36,672 bases of DNA from contig NZ_RHHB01000033.1 in the NCBI RefSeq assembly GCF_003710805.1, positions 1 to 36,672 of the forward strand, read 5' to 3'. The translations under genes and the position numbers were made by a program. The notes under the pieces were generated by a model, which ran no database searches, was not told where the DNA came from, and saw only the letters and a program-made list of their open reading frames with translations. Below, piece by piece: positions 6,453-14,613 of the stretch. The stretch's first letter is position 1, and the number at the start of each line of letters is the position of its first letter. The stretch comes from Agromyces tardus (GTDB lineage: Bacteria > Actinomycetota > Actinomycetes > Actinomycetales > Microbacteriaceae).

Positions 6453-8588
6453 ATGACGACGACGTCTGCACAGGATTCGCAGCACTCGCAGCACTCGCAG
6501 CACGCGACGGGTGTCGGGCACGAACCGCACGGGAACGACCCGCACCGCGCGCACGACCCGCATGGGGCGCACGCGATCGCGCCCGCGGCATCCGCTCCAT
6601 CGCCCGGCACGACCCTCGACCCGCTGCGCGGGCTCACGGCCGACGAGATCACCGCGGCGCGCGAGATCCTCGCCGCCGCCGGTCACGTGGGCGCCTCGAC
6701 CCGGTTCGTCTACCTCGGCGTCGACGAGCCCGCGAAGGCCGACGTGCTCGCCGGGGCGGAGCTCCCGCGCATCGTGCGGGCGCTCCTCCTCGACCGGACG
6801 AGCGGCGCGTCGCACGACGTGCGGGTGTCGCTCACTGCGGGCGAGGTCGTGCGCGCCGAGGCGATCGACGGCTCCAACGGGCAGGCGCCCATCCTCGACC
6901 TCGAGTTCGAGGCCATCTCGGGCATGCTCGCGCAGGAGCAGGAGTGGCACGCCGCCCTCGCCAAGCGCGGCATCACCCACGACCAGGTGGCGCTCGCGCC
7001 GCTGTCGGCGGGCAACTACGGATTCGAGGGGGAGCGGGGGCGGCGCGTCATCCGCGTGCTCGCCTTCATGCAGCAGTTCGAGCAGGACCACTGCTGGGCC
7101 CATCCCGTCGACGGGCTCTGCGCCTACGTGGACATGATCGAGGGCCGCATGTTCGAGCTCATCGACCACCAGGTCTTCGACATCCCAGCCGAAGGCGGCA
7201 ACTTCGACGACCCCGAGGTGCAGGGCCCGCCGCTCGACACACTCAAGCCGATCGCCATCACCCAGCCCGAGGGTCCGAGCTTCACCGTCGACGGCGACGA
7301 GGTCTCGTGGGCGAACTGGCGGTTCTCGATCGCGTTCGACGCGCGCGAGGGGCTCGTGCTGCGCCGCATCCGCTTCGCCGACGCCGACCAGGGCGGCGCC
7401 GAGCGCGACATCATCTACCGGGCGTCGATCGCAGAGATGGTCGTGCCCTACGGCGATCCGTCGCCCGCCCGCTTCTGGCAGAACTACTTCGACACCGGCG
7501 AGTACATCTACGGCCGGTACGCCAACTCGCTGTCGCTCGGCTGCGACTGCCTCGGCGAGATCCGCTACTTCGACGCGACGCTCGCCGACGAACTCGGCAA
7601 CCCCCGCGTCATCCCGAACGCGATCTGCATGCACGAGGAGGACTTCGGCACGCTCTGGAAGCACACCGACATCTACACGGGGTCGAGCGAGGTGCGCCGC
7701 CAGCGGCGACTCGTGATCAGCTTCTTCACCACGGTCGGCAACTACGACTACGGCTTCTACTGGTATCTCTACCTCGACGGCACCATCGAGTGCGAGGCGA
7801 AGCTCACGGGCGTGCTCTTCACCTCGGCGTACAACCCCGCGGCTGGCGACTACGCGAGCGAGGTCGCACCGGGCCTCGGCGCCCCGTACCACCAGCACCT
7901 GTTCAGCGCCCGGCTCGACATGATGGTCGACGGCGTCGCGAACGCGGTCGACGAGGTCGACGCGGTGCGCGTGCCGATGGGGCCCGGCAACGAGTACGGC
8001 AACGCCTTCACGAAGCGCACCACGCGGCTGCGCACCGAGTCGGAGGGGGCTCGCGACGCCGACGTCGCGGCCGGTCGCGCCTGGCACATCGTGAACACCG
8101 AGAAGCAGAACCGCCTCGGCCGGCCCGTCGGCTACGAGCTGCTCGCGCAGGGCTCGCCGACCCTGATGGCCGACCCCGGCTCGGTCATCGCCCAGCGCGC
8201 CGGGTTCACCCGGAAGCACCTCTGGGTGACGCGCTACGCACCCGACGAGCGGTACCCCGCGGGCGACCTCGTGAACCAGAACCCGGGCGGCGACGGGCTC
8301 CCGCGCTACACGGCCGCCGACCGCTCGATCGACGGCGAGGACATCGTGCTCTGGCACACCTTCGGCCCGACGCACTTCCCACGCGTCGAGGACTGGCCCG
8401 TCATGCCCGTCGACTACGCGAAGTTCACGCTCAAGCCCTACGGCTTCTTCGGGCGCAACCCCGCGCTCAACGTGCCGTCGTCCGAGGCGCTCGGCATGGC
8501 GTGCCACACGGATGCCGCGGCGCAGGGCTCCGGCTCCGGCTGCGGCTGCGAGTCCGGCGCCTGCACGTGCTCGGGGCACTCGCACTGA
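6453..8588 (+). CDS. Copper amine oxidase (phenylethylamine/tyramine/histamine oxidase type) with His-rich N-terminus and Cys/His C-terminal tail
   Basis: It oxidatively deaminates primary amines to aldehydes with release of ammonia and H2O2, using copper and topaquinone. The topaquinone precursor is Tyr431 in TVGNYDY, the copper ligands are His480 and His482 (HQH) and His641 (THFP), and the catalytic base is Asp347 (YFDTGEY). Each sits exactly 49 residues after its counterpart in Arthrobacter globiformis phenylethylamine oxidase as I recall it. The 711-residue protein therefore carries about 49 extra N-terminal residues, with nine His between residues 11 and 40, and about 24 extra C-terminal residues ending in CGC, CTC and HSH. 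The ATG at 6453 has only a weak ribosome binding site, but no better start exists. Exact substrate unknown. Confidence 0.95.
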   Translation: MTTTSAQDSQHSQHSQHATGVGHEPHGNDPHRAHDPHGAHAIAPAASAPSPGTTLDPLRGLTADEITAAREILAAAGHVGASTRFVYLGVDEPAKADVLAGAELPRIVRALLLDRTSGASHDVRVSLTAGEVVRAEAIDGSNGQAPILDLEFEAISGMLAQEQEWHAALAKRGITHDQVALAPLSAGNYGFEGERGRRVIRVLAFMQQFEQDHCWAHPVDGLCAYVDMIEGRMFELIDHQVFDIPAEGGNFDDPEVQGPPLDTLKPIAITQPEGPSFTVDGDEVSWANWRFSIAFDAREGLVLRRIRFADADQGGAERDIIYRASIAEMVVPYGDPSPARFWQNYFDTGEYIYGRYANSLSLGCDCLGEIRYFDATLADELGNPRVIPNAICMHEEDFGTLWKHTDIYTGSSEVRRQRRLVISFFTTVGNYDYGFYWYLYLDGTIECEAKLTGVLFTSAYNPAAGDYASEVAPGLGAPYHQHLFSARLDMMVDGVANAVDEVDAVRVPMGPGNEYGNAFTKRTTRLRTESEGARDADVAAGRAWHIVNTEKQNRLGRPVGYELLAQGSPTLMADPGSVIAQRAGFTRKHLWVTRYAPDERYPAGDLVNQNPGGDGLPRYTAADRSIDGEDIVLWHTFGPTHFPRVEDWPVMPVDYAKFTLKPYGFFGRNPALNVPSSEALGMACHTDAAAQGSGSGCGCESGACTCSGHSH

Positions 8589-8603
8589 CCGGGGCCGCGC
8601 AGC

Positions 8604-8639
8604 CGACGAGGGCGGAGGCCGCGGCATCCGCCCTCGTCG
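8604..8639. terminator. Bidirectional terminator hairpin between amine oxidase and TetR gene
   Basis: A perfect 13-bp stem, CGACGAGGGCGGA (8604-8616) with its complement (8627-8639), and a 10-base loop that holds the GCGGCAT part of the recurrent word. It lies between two converging stop codons. There is no U tract, as is common in high-GC actinobacteria. Confidence 0.75.
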
Positions 8640-8645
8640 TCGAGT

Positions 8646-9233
8646 TCAGCGGAGCAGCTCGAGGTAGCCGTCGAGCAGGCGCGTGAGCCGCTCGGGCGCG
8701 GAGTTCGCGGGCGAGAGCACCGCGATCACCTGCACGCCGTCGAGCATGGCCATGAAGTGGTCGGTCGCCAGCGCGACGTCGACGTCGCCGCGGATCTGGC
8801 CGAGGGCCTTCGCCGTATCGAGGTGATCGGCGATCTCCACCCGCCAGCGCGCCATGGTGCGCTCGTGCAGCTCGAGCAACTCGGGCTCGTTCGCCGCGAC
8901 CTCCCAGAACGGGATGACGATCCGGGCCTCGAGCAGGCGCTCCTCGTCGAGCGGGAAGATCTGCAGCATGAGCGCGTGCAGGGCGGGCAGGCCCACGAGG
9001 TCGGCGCGCACCGCCGCGAACCGCTCATTGGTCGCGGCGAACACGTGCTCGAACGTGGCCCCGATGAGCTCCTCCTTGTTGCGGAAGTACGGGAACAGGC
9101 CGCCGTTGGCGACGCCGGAGGCCTTGGCGATCTCCCGCATCGTCGTGGCGCGGAAGCCCTTGGCGGCGATCAGCCGCCAGGTCGCATGCACGATGGCGAG
9201 GCGGCGTTCGTCGTGGTCGACGATCTTCGGCAT
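8646..9233 (-). CDS. TetR-family transcriptional regulator
   Basis: A 195-residue regulator. The N-terminal 50 residues form a TetR DNA-binding domain (IVHATWRLIAAKGFRATTMREIAKASGVANGGLFPYFRNKEEL), here given by its key run of the turn ASGVANGGLFPYF. The C-terminal half is helical and resembles the BetI-like ligand domain. It starts 52 bases after the glycosyltransferase stop on the same strand and ends opposite the amine oxidase stop, so it could be the last gene of the upstream set or transcribed by itself. Its target is unknown; the amine oxidase locus and the cupin/flavoprotein/glycosyltransferase set are both candidates. Confidence 0.85.
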   Translation of the reverse strand: MPKIVDHDERRLAIVHATWRLIAAKGFRATTMREIAKASGVANGGLFPYFRNKEELIGATFEHVFAATNERFAAVRADLVGLPALHALMLQIFPLDEERLLEARIVIPFWEVAANEPELLELHERTMARWRVEIADHLDTAKALGQIRGDVDVALATDHFMAMLDGVQVIAVLSPANSAPERLTRLLDGYLELLR

Positions 9234-9285
9234 GGCGTCCTCTGGCGGGTGGGCGGTCTCGCTCCAACCCTACGGGCTACCCGGG

Positions 9286-10140
9286 TCAGAGGCCCAGGCG
9301 GCGGAAGGTGCGGCGGATGCCGCCGGGCAGGCGCCGGCCGTACACGCGCCGCCAGAGGTAACCGGCCAGGCGGAGCTTCTCACCGGGGTCGACGCTGCTC
9401 CGGGTGATCTCGGCGATGCCGGACCTGCGCAGCGCGAGCAGCTGGGCGGCGTCGTGGGGCCATCGCTTCGAGAGGCTGCCCGCCGTGTAGTACTTCGTGC
9501 AGAGCACCCGCGGCACGCGGACGAACTCGCCGATCAGCGACAGCCCGAGGAGCCAGGTCCAGTCGGCCGAGTACTCGCCCTGCTCGTTCGGGTGGATGCC
9601 GCCGACCTCGGCGAACGCGGACGATCGGAACAGGCCGCGATTGGGCACCCACCAGCCGCCCTGGCGGCGCACCATCACCCGGCCCCGCTCGAGGCTCGTC
9701 CGCAGGCCGTCCATCTCGTCGAACACGTGGAGTTCCACCCGGCCGTCGAGCTCGTGCACCTCCAGGTCGCTGAACGCCAGCACGGCTCGCTCGTTGCCCC
9801 GCAGTGCCGCCACGAGCTCCTCGACGTAGGTCGGCGCCACGACGTCGTCGTGGAAGGCGAAGAACATCAGCTCGCCCTCGGCCCGGGCCATCAGGTCGTT
9901 CGAATTGCGCAGCCAGCCGAGGTTGGCGTCGCGTTCGACGATGCGGGTGTTCGGGTGGGCGGCGGCGAATCGACGCACCACCTCCAGCGTGTCGTCGGTC
10001 GAGCGGTCGTCTCCGATGAGGATCTCGAGGTGCGGCCACGTCTGGGCTGCGAGGCTGTCGAGGGTCCTCGTGATGAACTCGGCGCCGTTGTACGTGGGCA
10101 CCAGGGCGGTGACGAGAGGGGTCCATTCCCCGGCCTGCAT
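9286..10140 (-). CDS. Family 2 glycosyltransferase
   Basis: A 284-residue GT-A fold enzyme that would move a sugar from a nucleotide-sugar donor to a cell-surface or secondary-metabolite acceptor. The N-terminus reads VTALVPTYNGAEF, then GDDRSTDDT at 43-51 (nucleotide binding), and HDD at 97-99 is the likely metal-binding DXD equivalent. There is no membrane helix; the C-terminus is basic. A strong AGGAAGGAAGG ribosome binding site precedes the ATG. It follows the flavoprotein gene by 21 bases and is the third gene of the cupin/flavoprotein/glycosyltransferase set. Acceptor and donor cannot be told from sequence. Confidence 0.88.
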   Translation of the reverse strand: MQAGEWTPLVTALVPTYNGAEFITRTLDSLAAQTWPHLEILIGDDRSTDDTLEVVRRFAAAHPNTRIVERDANLGWLRNSNDLMARAEGELMFFAFHDDVVAPTYVEELVAALRGNERAVLAFSDLEVHELDGRVELHVFDEMDGLRTSLERGRVMVRRQGGWWVPNRGLFRSSAFAEVGGIHPNEQGEYSADWTWLLGLSLIGEFVRVPRVLCTKYYTAGSLSKRWPHDAAQLLALRRSGIAEITRSSVDPGEKLRLAGYLWRRVYGRRLPGGIRRTFRRLGL

Positions 10141-10161
10141 CGGCCTTCCTTCCTGCGCCGG

Positions 10162-11367
10162 TCAGCCGGCGATCTCGGCGGCGAGGAAGCGGGCGCTCCA
10201 CGGGGCCGTGGAGTACTTGCCGGTGTCGACCGAGTAGTAGGTTCCCCGCCGTTCCACACCGTAGCGGTCGCGGCGGTGCAGCTCCGAATGCGGATCGTCG
10301 AGCGTGCCCCCTCCGCGCGCGAACACGACGCCGCCGTGGACCGTGGCGGATTCGGCGTCGTCGAAGAGCCGTCCGATTCCCGGCATCACCGCTTCGAGCG
10401 CGGCGCGGACGCGACCCGTGAACGCCTCGGCATCCCGTCCTGTCGGCATCGCGGGGGCGTCCAGTTCCAGCCCGGCACTCTCGGCGACGAGGCCGACCGG
10501 ATACCAGGAGAGGTAGAAGTCGCGGCCGTTGTAGTTCTTGACGTCGCCGAACGGGCCGACGGCGACGAGTGCGCTCGGGTGCTCATGCTCCGTTCGCGTG
10601 CGGAGGAAGACGCACAATCGGAAGCGGTGGCTCCACGGGGGTCGCGGAGTCAGGCCAGCGGTGACGTCGACGGGGAGCCGGCCGCCCCAGAGCGCGTTGA
10701 CCACGATGTCGAAGTCCTCGTCGAAGCCGTTGCCGGCGCGCACTCGCCATCGTCCGTCGTCGCCGTCGCGCGGCTCCGCCCCGGTGACGGTGGTCTCGAG
10801 CTGCAGCGACACGCCCGGCTCGGATGCGACGGCCCCCGCGAGCCGGTCCGCGAACCACCGGGTGTCCATCGAGCGCTCGGGCACGCGGAACCCTGCGACG
10901 ATGTCGGCGCCGGCCAGGGAGTCGAGCTCCGCGGCCGAGAGCTCGGTGACCCTCGCGTCGGAGACGTCCACGAGGTAGCGGCCGGCATCCGGATGACGGC
11001 GGACGAGCTCGCTGATCGCGTCGAAGCGCGCGCGCATGACGTCAGGACCGACGACCGAATCGCGGTGCAGGAGGTAGATGTCGTCCTCGGTGGTGGTGTG
11101 CCCGTCGAGATCGGCGGCGATGAGCTCGCGGGCCAGCTCCGCGAACCGCAGGCTGCCGGGCAGGATGTGCCGGGCCGTCGCAGTGGTGGGATCGGCGCCG
11201 TAGAGGTAGCCGAGATGGATCTTGCCCTCGTTCCAGCGGCTCGTCGCTGCCACGGGCGCGGCCTCGCGGTCGATGAGGGTCACCTCGAACCCGCGGCGGG
11301 CCAGTTCGATCGCGACGGCGCTGCCCATGATGCCGGCCCCCAGGACCGCGACTCGCCGCCGGCTCAT
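10162..11367 (-). CDS. DAO-type FAD-dependent oxidoreductase
   Basis: A 401-residue flavoprotein. Residues 6-35 form a Rossmann FAD site, with GAGIMG at 10-15 and Asp33 at the end of the second strand. The body resembles the D-amino-acid oxidase/glycine oxidase superfamily, which oxidises amines or alpha-hydroxy/amino acids. Its start overlaps the stop of the upstream cupin gene by 4 bases, with GGAGGA as ribosome binding site inside that gene. A 21-base gap leads to the glycosyltransferase. A DAO-family enzyme coupled to a nucleotide-sugar cupin and a glycosyltransferase is unusual, and I cannot assign its substrate. Confidence 0.82.
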   Translation of the reverse strand: MSRRRVAVLGAGIMGSAVAIELARRGFEVTLIDREAAPVAATSRWNEGKIHLGYLYGADPTTATARHILPGSLRFAELARELIAADLDGHTTTEDDIYLLHRDSVVGPDVMRARFDAISELVRRHPDAGRYLVDVSDARVTELSAAELDSLAGADIVAGFRVPERSMDTRWFADRLAGAVASEPGVSLQLETTVTGAEPRDGDDGRWRVRAGNGFDEDFDIVVNALWGGRLPVDVTAGLTPRPPWSHRFRLCVFLRTRTEHEHPSALVAVGPFGDVKNYNGRDFYLSWYPVGLVAESAGLELDAPAMPTGRDAEAFTGRVRAALEAVMPGIGRLFDDAESATVHGGVVFARGGGTLDDPHSELHRRDRYGVERRGTYYSVDTGKYSTAPWSARFLAAEIAG

Positions 11368-11780
11368 GACGGGTCCTCCGCAGGGGTGGTGGCGTGCTCG
11401 TACTCGGTCGCGTCGTACGGACCGTCGGCGAAGACGATGAGCGTGGCCCCGTCGTCGAGGTAGGTCTGCTCCGCCCAGACACCGGCCTCGATCAGCAGAG
11501 CCGGGCGATCCTCGTCGAGCGTGATCCGCGCGTGGCCGCCCTCGTGGCGGACGGCCACGTCGATCCTTCCCGCGGCGCGGAACAGGACCTGCCGCACGCG
11601 CCGATGGGCGTGACCGCCGCGCACCGCCCCCCGCGACGCGCTCACGACGAAGGTCCGCGCGACCCGGAAGCCGAGGTCGTCGAGCGTGAGGGGCGTGAGC
11701 GAACCGCGATGGTCTCGGAAGCGCTCCAGGTCGAGCACCCGCACCTGCCCCGCGAGGAGCGACGTCTGATCGGCCGGCAT
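11364..11780 (-). CDS. QdtA/FdtA-like cupin (WxcM-like), putative dTDP-4-oxo-6-deoxyhexose 3,4-isomerase
   Basis: A 138-residue single-domain cupin, the usual length of the sugar 3,4-ketoisomerases QdtA and FdtA. It has their hallmark RGGHAHR (54-60), with His57 and His59 matching the catalytic His pair, and a YDATEYEH-type C-terminal strand. These enzymes move the keto group of dTDP-4-oxo-6-deoxyglucose on the way to aminodeoxy sugars. No dTDP-glucose synthase, dehydratase or sugar aminotransferase is in the window, so the ketosugar must come from elsewhere or the substrate differs. The ATG is preceded by TACAGT at 6 bases, suggesting a leaderless message. It heads a three-gene set. Confidence 0.8.
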   Translation of the reverse strand: MPADQTSLLAGQVRVLDLERFRDHRGSLTPLTLDDLGFRVARTFVVSASRGAVRGGHAHRRVRQVLFRAAGRIDVAVRHEGGHARITLDEDRPALLIEAGVWAEQTYLDDGATLIVFADGPYDATEYEHATTPAEDPS

Positions 11781-11786
11781 GCCAGC

Positions 11787-11792
11787 ACTGTA
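11787..11792 (-). promoter_or_regulatory. -10 element of the cupin operon, leaderless
   Basis: TACAGT on the minus strand ends 6 bases before the ATG at 11780, placing the transcription start at or next to the start codon. No ribosome binding site is present. No clear -35 is seen. Confidence 0.5.
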
Positions 11793-11805
11793 GCCTGCCC
11801 GCGTT

Positions 11806-11837
11806 GGCCGGGAGACGCTGTCAGGCGCCTCCCGGCC
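11806..11837 (-). terminator. Terminator hairpin after hpaD
   Basis: A perfect 9-bp stem, GGCCGGGAG (11806-11814) with CTCCCGGCC (11829-11837), lies 6 bases beyond the hpaD stop codon and closes the hpa operon. It sits directly upstream of the cupin promoter. Confidence 0.6.
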
Positions 11838-11842
11838 GTGGC

Positions 11843-12985
11843 TCAGAGGGTGTTGCCGAGCTTGAAGCCGCGCGCCCCGTCGTCCTTGCGGGTGTACGAG
11901 AAGCCGTCGGCGCCGATCGTGACCTCCATCTCGGAGTCGTCGGTGCGCGCGACCACGGGCTGGGGGTTGCCGTCGAGGTCGAGCACGAGCGACGCCTCGG
12001 TGTACCACGACGGCACGACGGGGTTGCCCCACCAGTCGCGGCGCTGGTTGTCGTGCACGTCCCACGTCACGACGGGGTTGTCGGGGTCGCCCGTGTAGTA
12101 GTCCTGCGTGTAGATCTCGACGCGGTGGCCGTCGGGGTCGCGCAGGTAGAGGTAGAACGCGTTCGAGACGCCGTGGCGGCCCGGTCCGCGCTCGATCGCG
12201 TCCGACATCCGCAGCGCGCCGAGCTTGTCGCAGATCGCGAGGATGTTGTGCTTCTCGTGCGTCGAGAACGCGACGTGGTGCATGCGGGGGCCGTCGCCGC
12301 CGGTCATCGCGGTGTCGTGCACGGTGGGCTTGCGGCGCATCCACGCGGCGTAGACGGTGCCCTCGTCGTCCTGGATGTCCTCGGTCACGCGGAACCCGAG
12401 GTCCTGCATGAACGCGACCGCGCGGGGCACGTCGGTCGTGACCTGGTTGAAGTGGTCGAGGCGCACGAGTGCGCCCGGCGTGTAGAGGTCGTAGCGCCAC
12501 GCGAGGCGTTCGACGTGCTCGACGTCGTGGAAGAACTCGTAGGGGAAGCCGAGCGGGTCCTCGACGCGCACGGAGTCGCCGACGCCCTTCGTGAAGCCCT
12601 CGGCGCGACGCTCGACGCGGCAGCCGAGCTCGGTGTAGAACGCGACCGCCTTGTCGAGGTCCTCCGGCGTGCGCACCCGGTACGAGAACGCCGCGACCGC
12701 AGCGACGGGACCCTTGCGCAGCACGAGGTTGTGGTGGATGAACTCCTCGAGCGACCGGAGGTAGACGGTGTGCTCGTCCTCCTCGGTGACGGTGAGGTCG
12801 AGCACGTCGACGTAGAAGTTGCGCGACGCCTCGAGGTCGGTCACGACGAGCTCCATGTAGGCGCAGCGCAGGATGTCGGGCGCCGGCGCCGACGGCGTCG
12901 GGATCGGGTCGTCGGCGTGGATCGGCGCCTCCTGGCTCACGTAGAAGCCGGATGAGGTGAGGGTCATGTCTTCGCGGTTGGTCAT
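11843..12985 (-). CDS. hpaD: Homoprotocatechuate (3,4-dihydroxyphenylacetate) 2,3-dioxygenase, type I extradiol
   Basis: It opens the catechol ring of 3,4-dihydroxyphenylacetate to 5-carboxymethyl-2-hydroxymuconate semialdehyde. The 380-residue protein has the two vicinal-oxygen-chelate modules of the Brevibacterium fuscum/Arthrobacter enzymes. The metal ligands are His178 (LDHFNQ), His237 (MHHVAF) and Glu290 (HRVEIY), each 23 residues after His155, His214 and Glu267 of the B. fuscum enzyme as I recall the numbering. The family uses Fe(II) or Mn(II), and sequence alone does not decide which. ATG at 12985 follows AAGGA. It is the last gene of the operon, 88 bases after hpaE with a hairpin between. 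Confidence 0.95.
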   Translation of the reverse strand: MTNREDMTLTSSGFYVSQEAPIHADDPIPTPSAPAPDILRCAYMELVVTDLEASRNFYVDVLDLTVTEEDEHTVYLRSLEEFIHHNLVLRKGPVAAVAAFSYRVRTPEDLDKAVAFYTELGCRVERRAEGFTKGVGDSVRVEDPLGFPYEFFHDVEHVERLAWRYDLYTPGALVRLDHFNQVTTDVPRAVAFMQDLGFRVTEDIQDDEGTVYAAWMRRKPTVHDTAMTGGDGPRMHHVAFSTHEKHNILAICDKLGALRMSDAIERGPGRHGVSNAFYLYLRDPDGHRVEIYTQDYYTGDPDNPVVTWDVHDNQRRDWWGNPVVPSWYTEASLVLDLDGNPQPVVARTDDSEMEVTIGADGFSYTRKDDGARGFKLGNTL

Positions 12986-13028
12986 GTCAGCGTCCTTGCT
13001 CGATGGTTCTGTGCGGTGAGGCGGTGAG

Positions 13029-13064
13029 CGGATGCCTCGACGAGTCGGGTCGTCGCGGCATCCG
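13029..13064 (-). promoter_or_regulatory. Intra-operon stem-loop between hpaE and hpaD
   Basis: Arms 13029-13043 and 13050-13064 pair over 15 positions with one mismatch and a 6-base loop, and contain the GGATGCC/GGCATCC word. In the hpaE-hpaD transcript it may attenuate read-through or protect an mRNA end, which would set the level of dioxygenase apart from the upstream enzymes. Confidence 0.5.
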
Positions 13065-13073
13065 GGTCGTGGG

Positions 13074-14606
13074 TCAGCGCGGGTCCGGGTCGTCCAGGTC
13101 GGAGTCGTGGTGCTCCTGCTTGCCGAACGTGGGGTTGTGCACGGCCCCGAGCGTGATGTGCACCGCCTGCTGATCGGTGTAGAAGTCGATGGAGCGGTAG
13201 CCGCCCTCGTGGCCGAGGCCGGAGGCCTTCACGCCGCCGAACGGGGTGCGGAGGTCGCGCACGTTGTTGGAGTTGAGCCACACCATGCCGGCCTCGACGG
13301 CCTGCGCGAAGTTGTGCGCGCGCTTGAGGTCGTTGGTCCAGACGTACGCGGCGAGGCCGTACTTCACGCCGTTCGCGAGCTCGAGCGCCTCCTCGTCGGA
13401 GTCGAACGGGGTGATCGCGACGACCGGGCCGAAGATCTCCTCCTGGAAGATCCGGGCGTCGGGCGCGACATCCGCGAACACCGTCGGCGCGACGTAGTTG
13501 CCGGTCGACAGGCCCTCGGGGCGCCCGCCGCCGGCGACGAGCCGGCCCTCGGACTTGCCGATCTCGACGTAGCTCATGACCTTGTCGTAGTGCTCGGGGT
13601 GCACGAGCGCGCCCACCTCGGTCTTCGGGTCGTGCGGGTCGCCGACGACGACGCGCCCCGCCTGCGCGGCGTACTTCTCGACGAACTCGTCGTAGATCGC
13701 CCGCTCCACGAGGATGCGACTGCCGGCGGTGCAGCGCTCGCCGTTCAGCGAGAACACGCCGAAGATCGTCGCGTCGACCGCGGCGTCGAGGTCGGCGTCG
13801 GCGAACACGACGGCGGGGCTCTTGCCGCCGAGTTCCATCGAGAGGCCCTTGAGGAACGGCGCGGCGTTGCCGAAGATGAGCTGGCCCGTGCGGCTCTCGC
13901 CCGTGAACGAGATGAGCGGCACGTCGGGGTGCTTGACGAGGGCGTCGCCTGCCTCCTCGCCGAGGCCGTTGACGAGGTTGAACACGCCCGTCGGCAGGCC
14001 GGCCTCCTCGAAGATCTCGGCCCACAGCGACGCCGACAGCGGCGTGAACTCGGCGGGCTTCAGCACGACGGTGTTCCCGGTCGCGATCGCCGGCGCGAGC
14101 TTCCACGACTCGAGCATGAACGGCGTGTTCCACGGCGTGATGAGCCCGGCGACGCCGATGGGCTTGCGGTTGACGTAGTTGACCTGGCGGCCCGGCACCT
14201 TGTAGGTGTCGTCGGCCTGCGCGACGATCAGGTCGGCGAAGAAGCGGAAGTTCTCGGCAGCGCGTCGGGCCTGGCCGAGCGCCTGCGTGATCGGCAGCCC
14301 CGTGTCGAAGGTCTCGAGCTCGGCGAGCCGCGCGTCGCGCGACTCGACCAGGTCGGCGATGCGGTGCAGCACCCGCGAGCGTTCGCGCGGGAGCATCCGC
14401 GGCCACGGACCCTCGGCGAACGCGCGGCGCGCCGCTGCGACCGCGCGGTCGATGTCGGCCTGCTGGCCGGCCGCGGCCTGCACGTAGGTCTCGTTCGAGA
14501 CAGGGTCGAGCACGTCGAACGTCTCGCCGCCGATCGAGTCGACGAACTCGCCGTCGATGTAGTGGCGGATGCGGTCGGGCAGGCCCTCGGGGATGTGCTG
14601 GGTCAT
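13074..14606 (-). CDS. hpaE: 5-carboxymethyl-2-hydroxymuconate semialdehyde dehydrogenase
   Basis: An NAD-linked aldehyde dehydrogenase that converts the ring-cleavage semialdehyde to 5-carboxymethyl-2-hydroxymuconate. It has 510 residues, with the general base Glu258 (ELGGKS), the nucleophile Cys292 (GERCTAG) and a typical C-terminal FGGVKASGLG oligomerisation strand. ATG at 14606 follows AGGAACACC; the frame continues upstream to 14711, but that part is Pro/Arg-rich noise overlapping the GntR gene. It begins 7 bases after the GntR stop. Placement between GntR and hpaD makes the substrate assignment stronger than sequence alone would. Confidence 0.93.
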   Translation of the reverse strand: MTQHIPEGLPDRIRHYIDGEFVDSIGGETFDVLDPVSNETYVQAAAGQQADIDRAVAAARRAFAEGPWPRMLPRERSRVLHRIADLVESRDARLAELETFDTGLPITQALGQARRAAENFRFFADLIVAQADDTYKVPGRQVNYVNRKPIGVAGLITPWNTPFMLESWKLAPAIATGNTVVLKPAEFTPLSASLWAEIFEEAGLPTGVFNLVNGLGEEAGDALVKHPDVPLISFTGESRTGQLIFGNAAPFLKGLSMELGGKSPAVVFADADLDAAVDATIFGVFSLNGERCTAGSRILVERAIYDEFVEKYAAQAGRVVVGDPHDPKTEVGALVHPEHYDKVMSYVEIGKSEGRLVAGGGRPEGLSTGNYVAPTVFADVAPDARIFQEEIFGPVVAITPFDSDEEALELANGVKYGLAAYVWTNDLKRAHNFAQAVEAGMVWLNSNNVRDLRTPFGGVKASGLGHEGGYRSIDFYTDQQAVHITLGAVHNPTFGKQEHHDSDLDDPDPR

Positions 14607-14613
14607 GGTGTTC

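Noticed and set aside
4315..6600. A 761-codon minus-strand frame
   Set aside because: Composition is Arg/Ala/Glu/His-rich with no domain; it is the opposite strand of the permease gene and a by-product of high GC.
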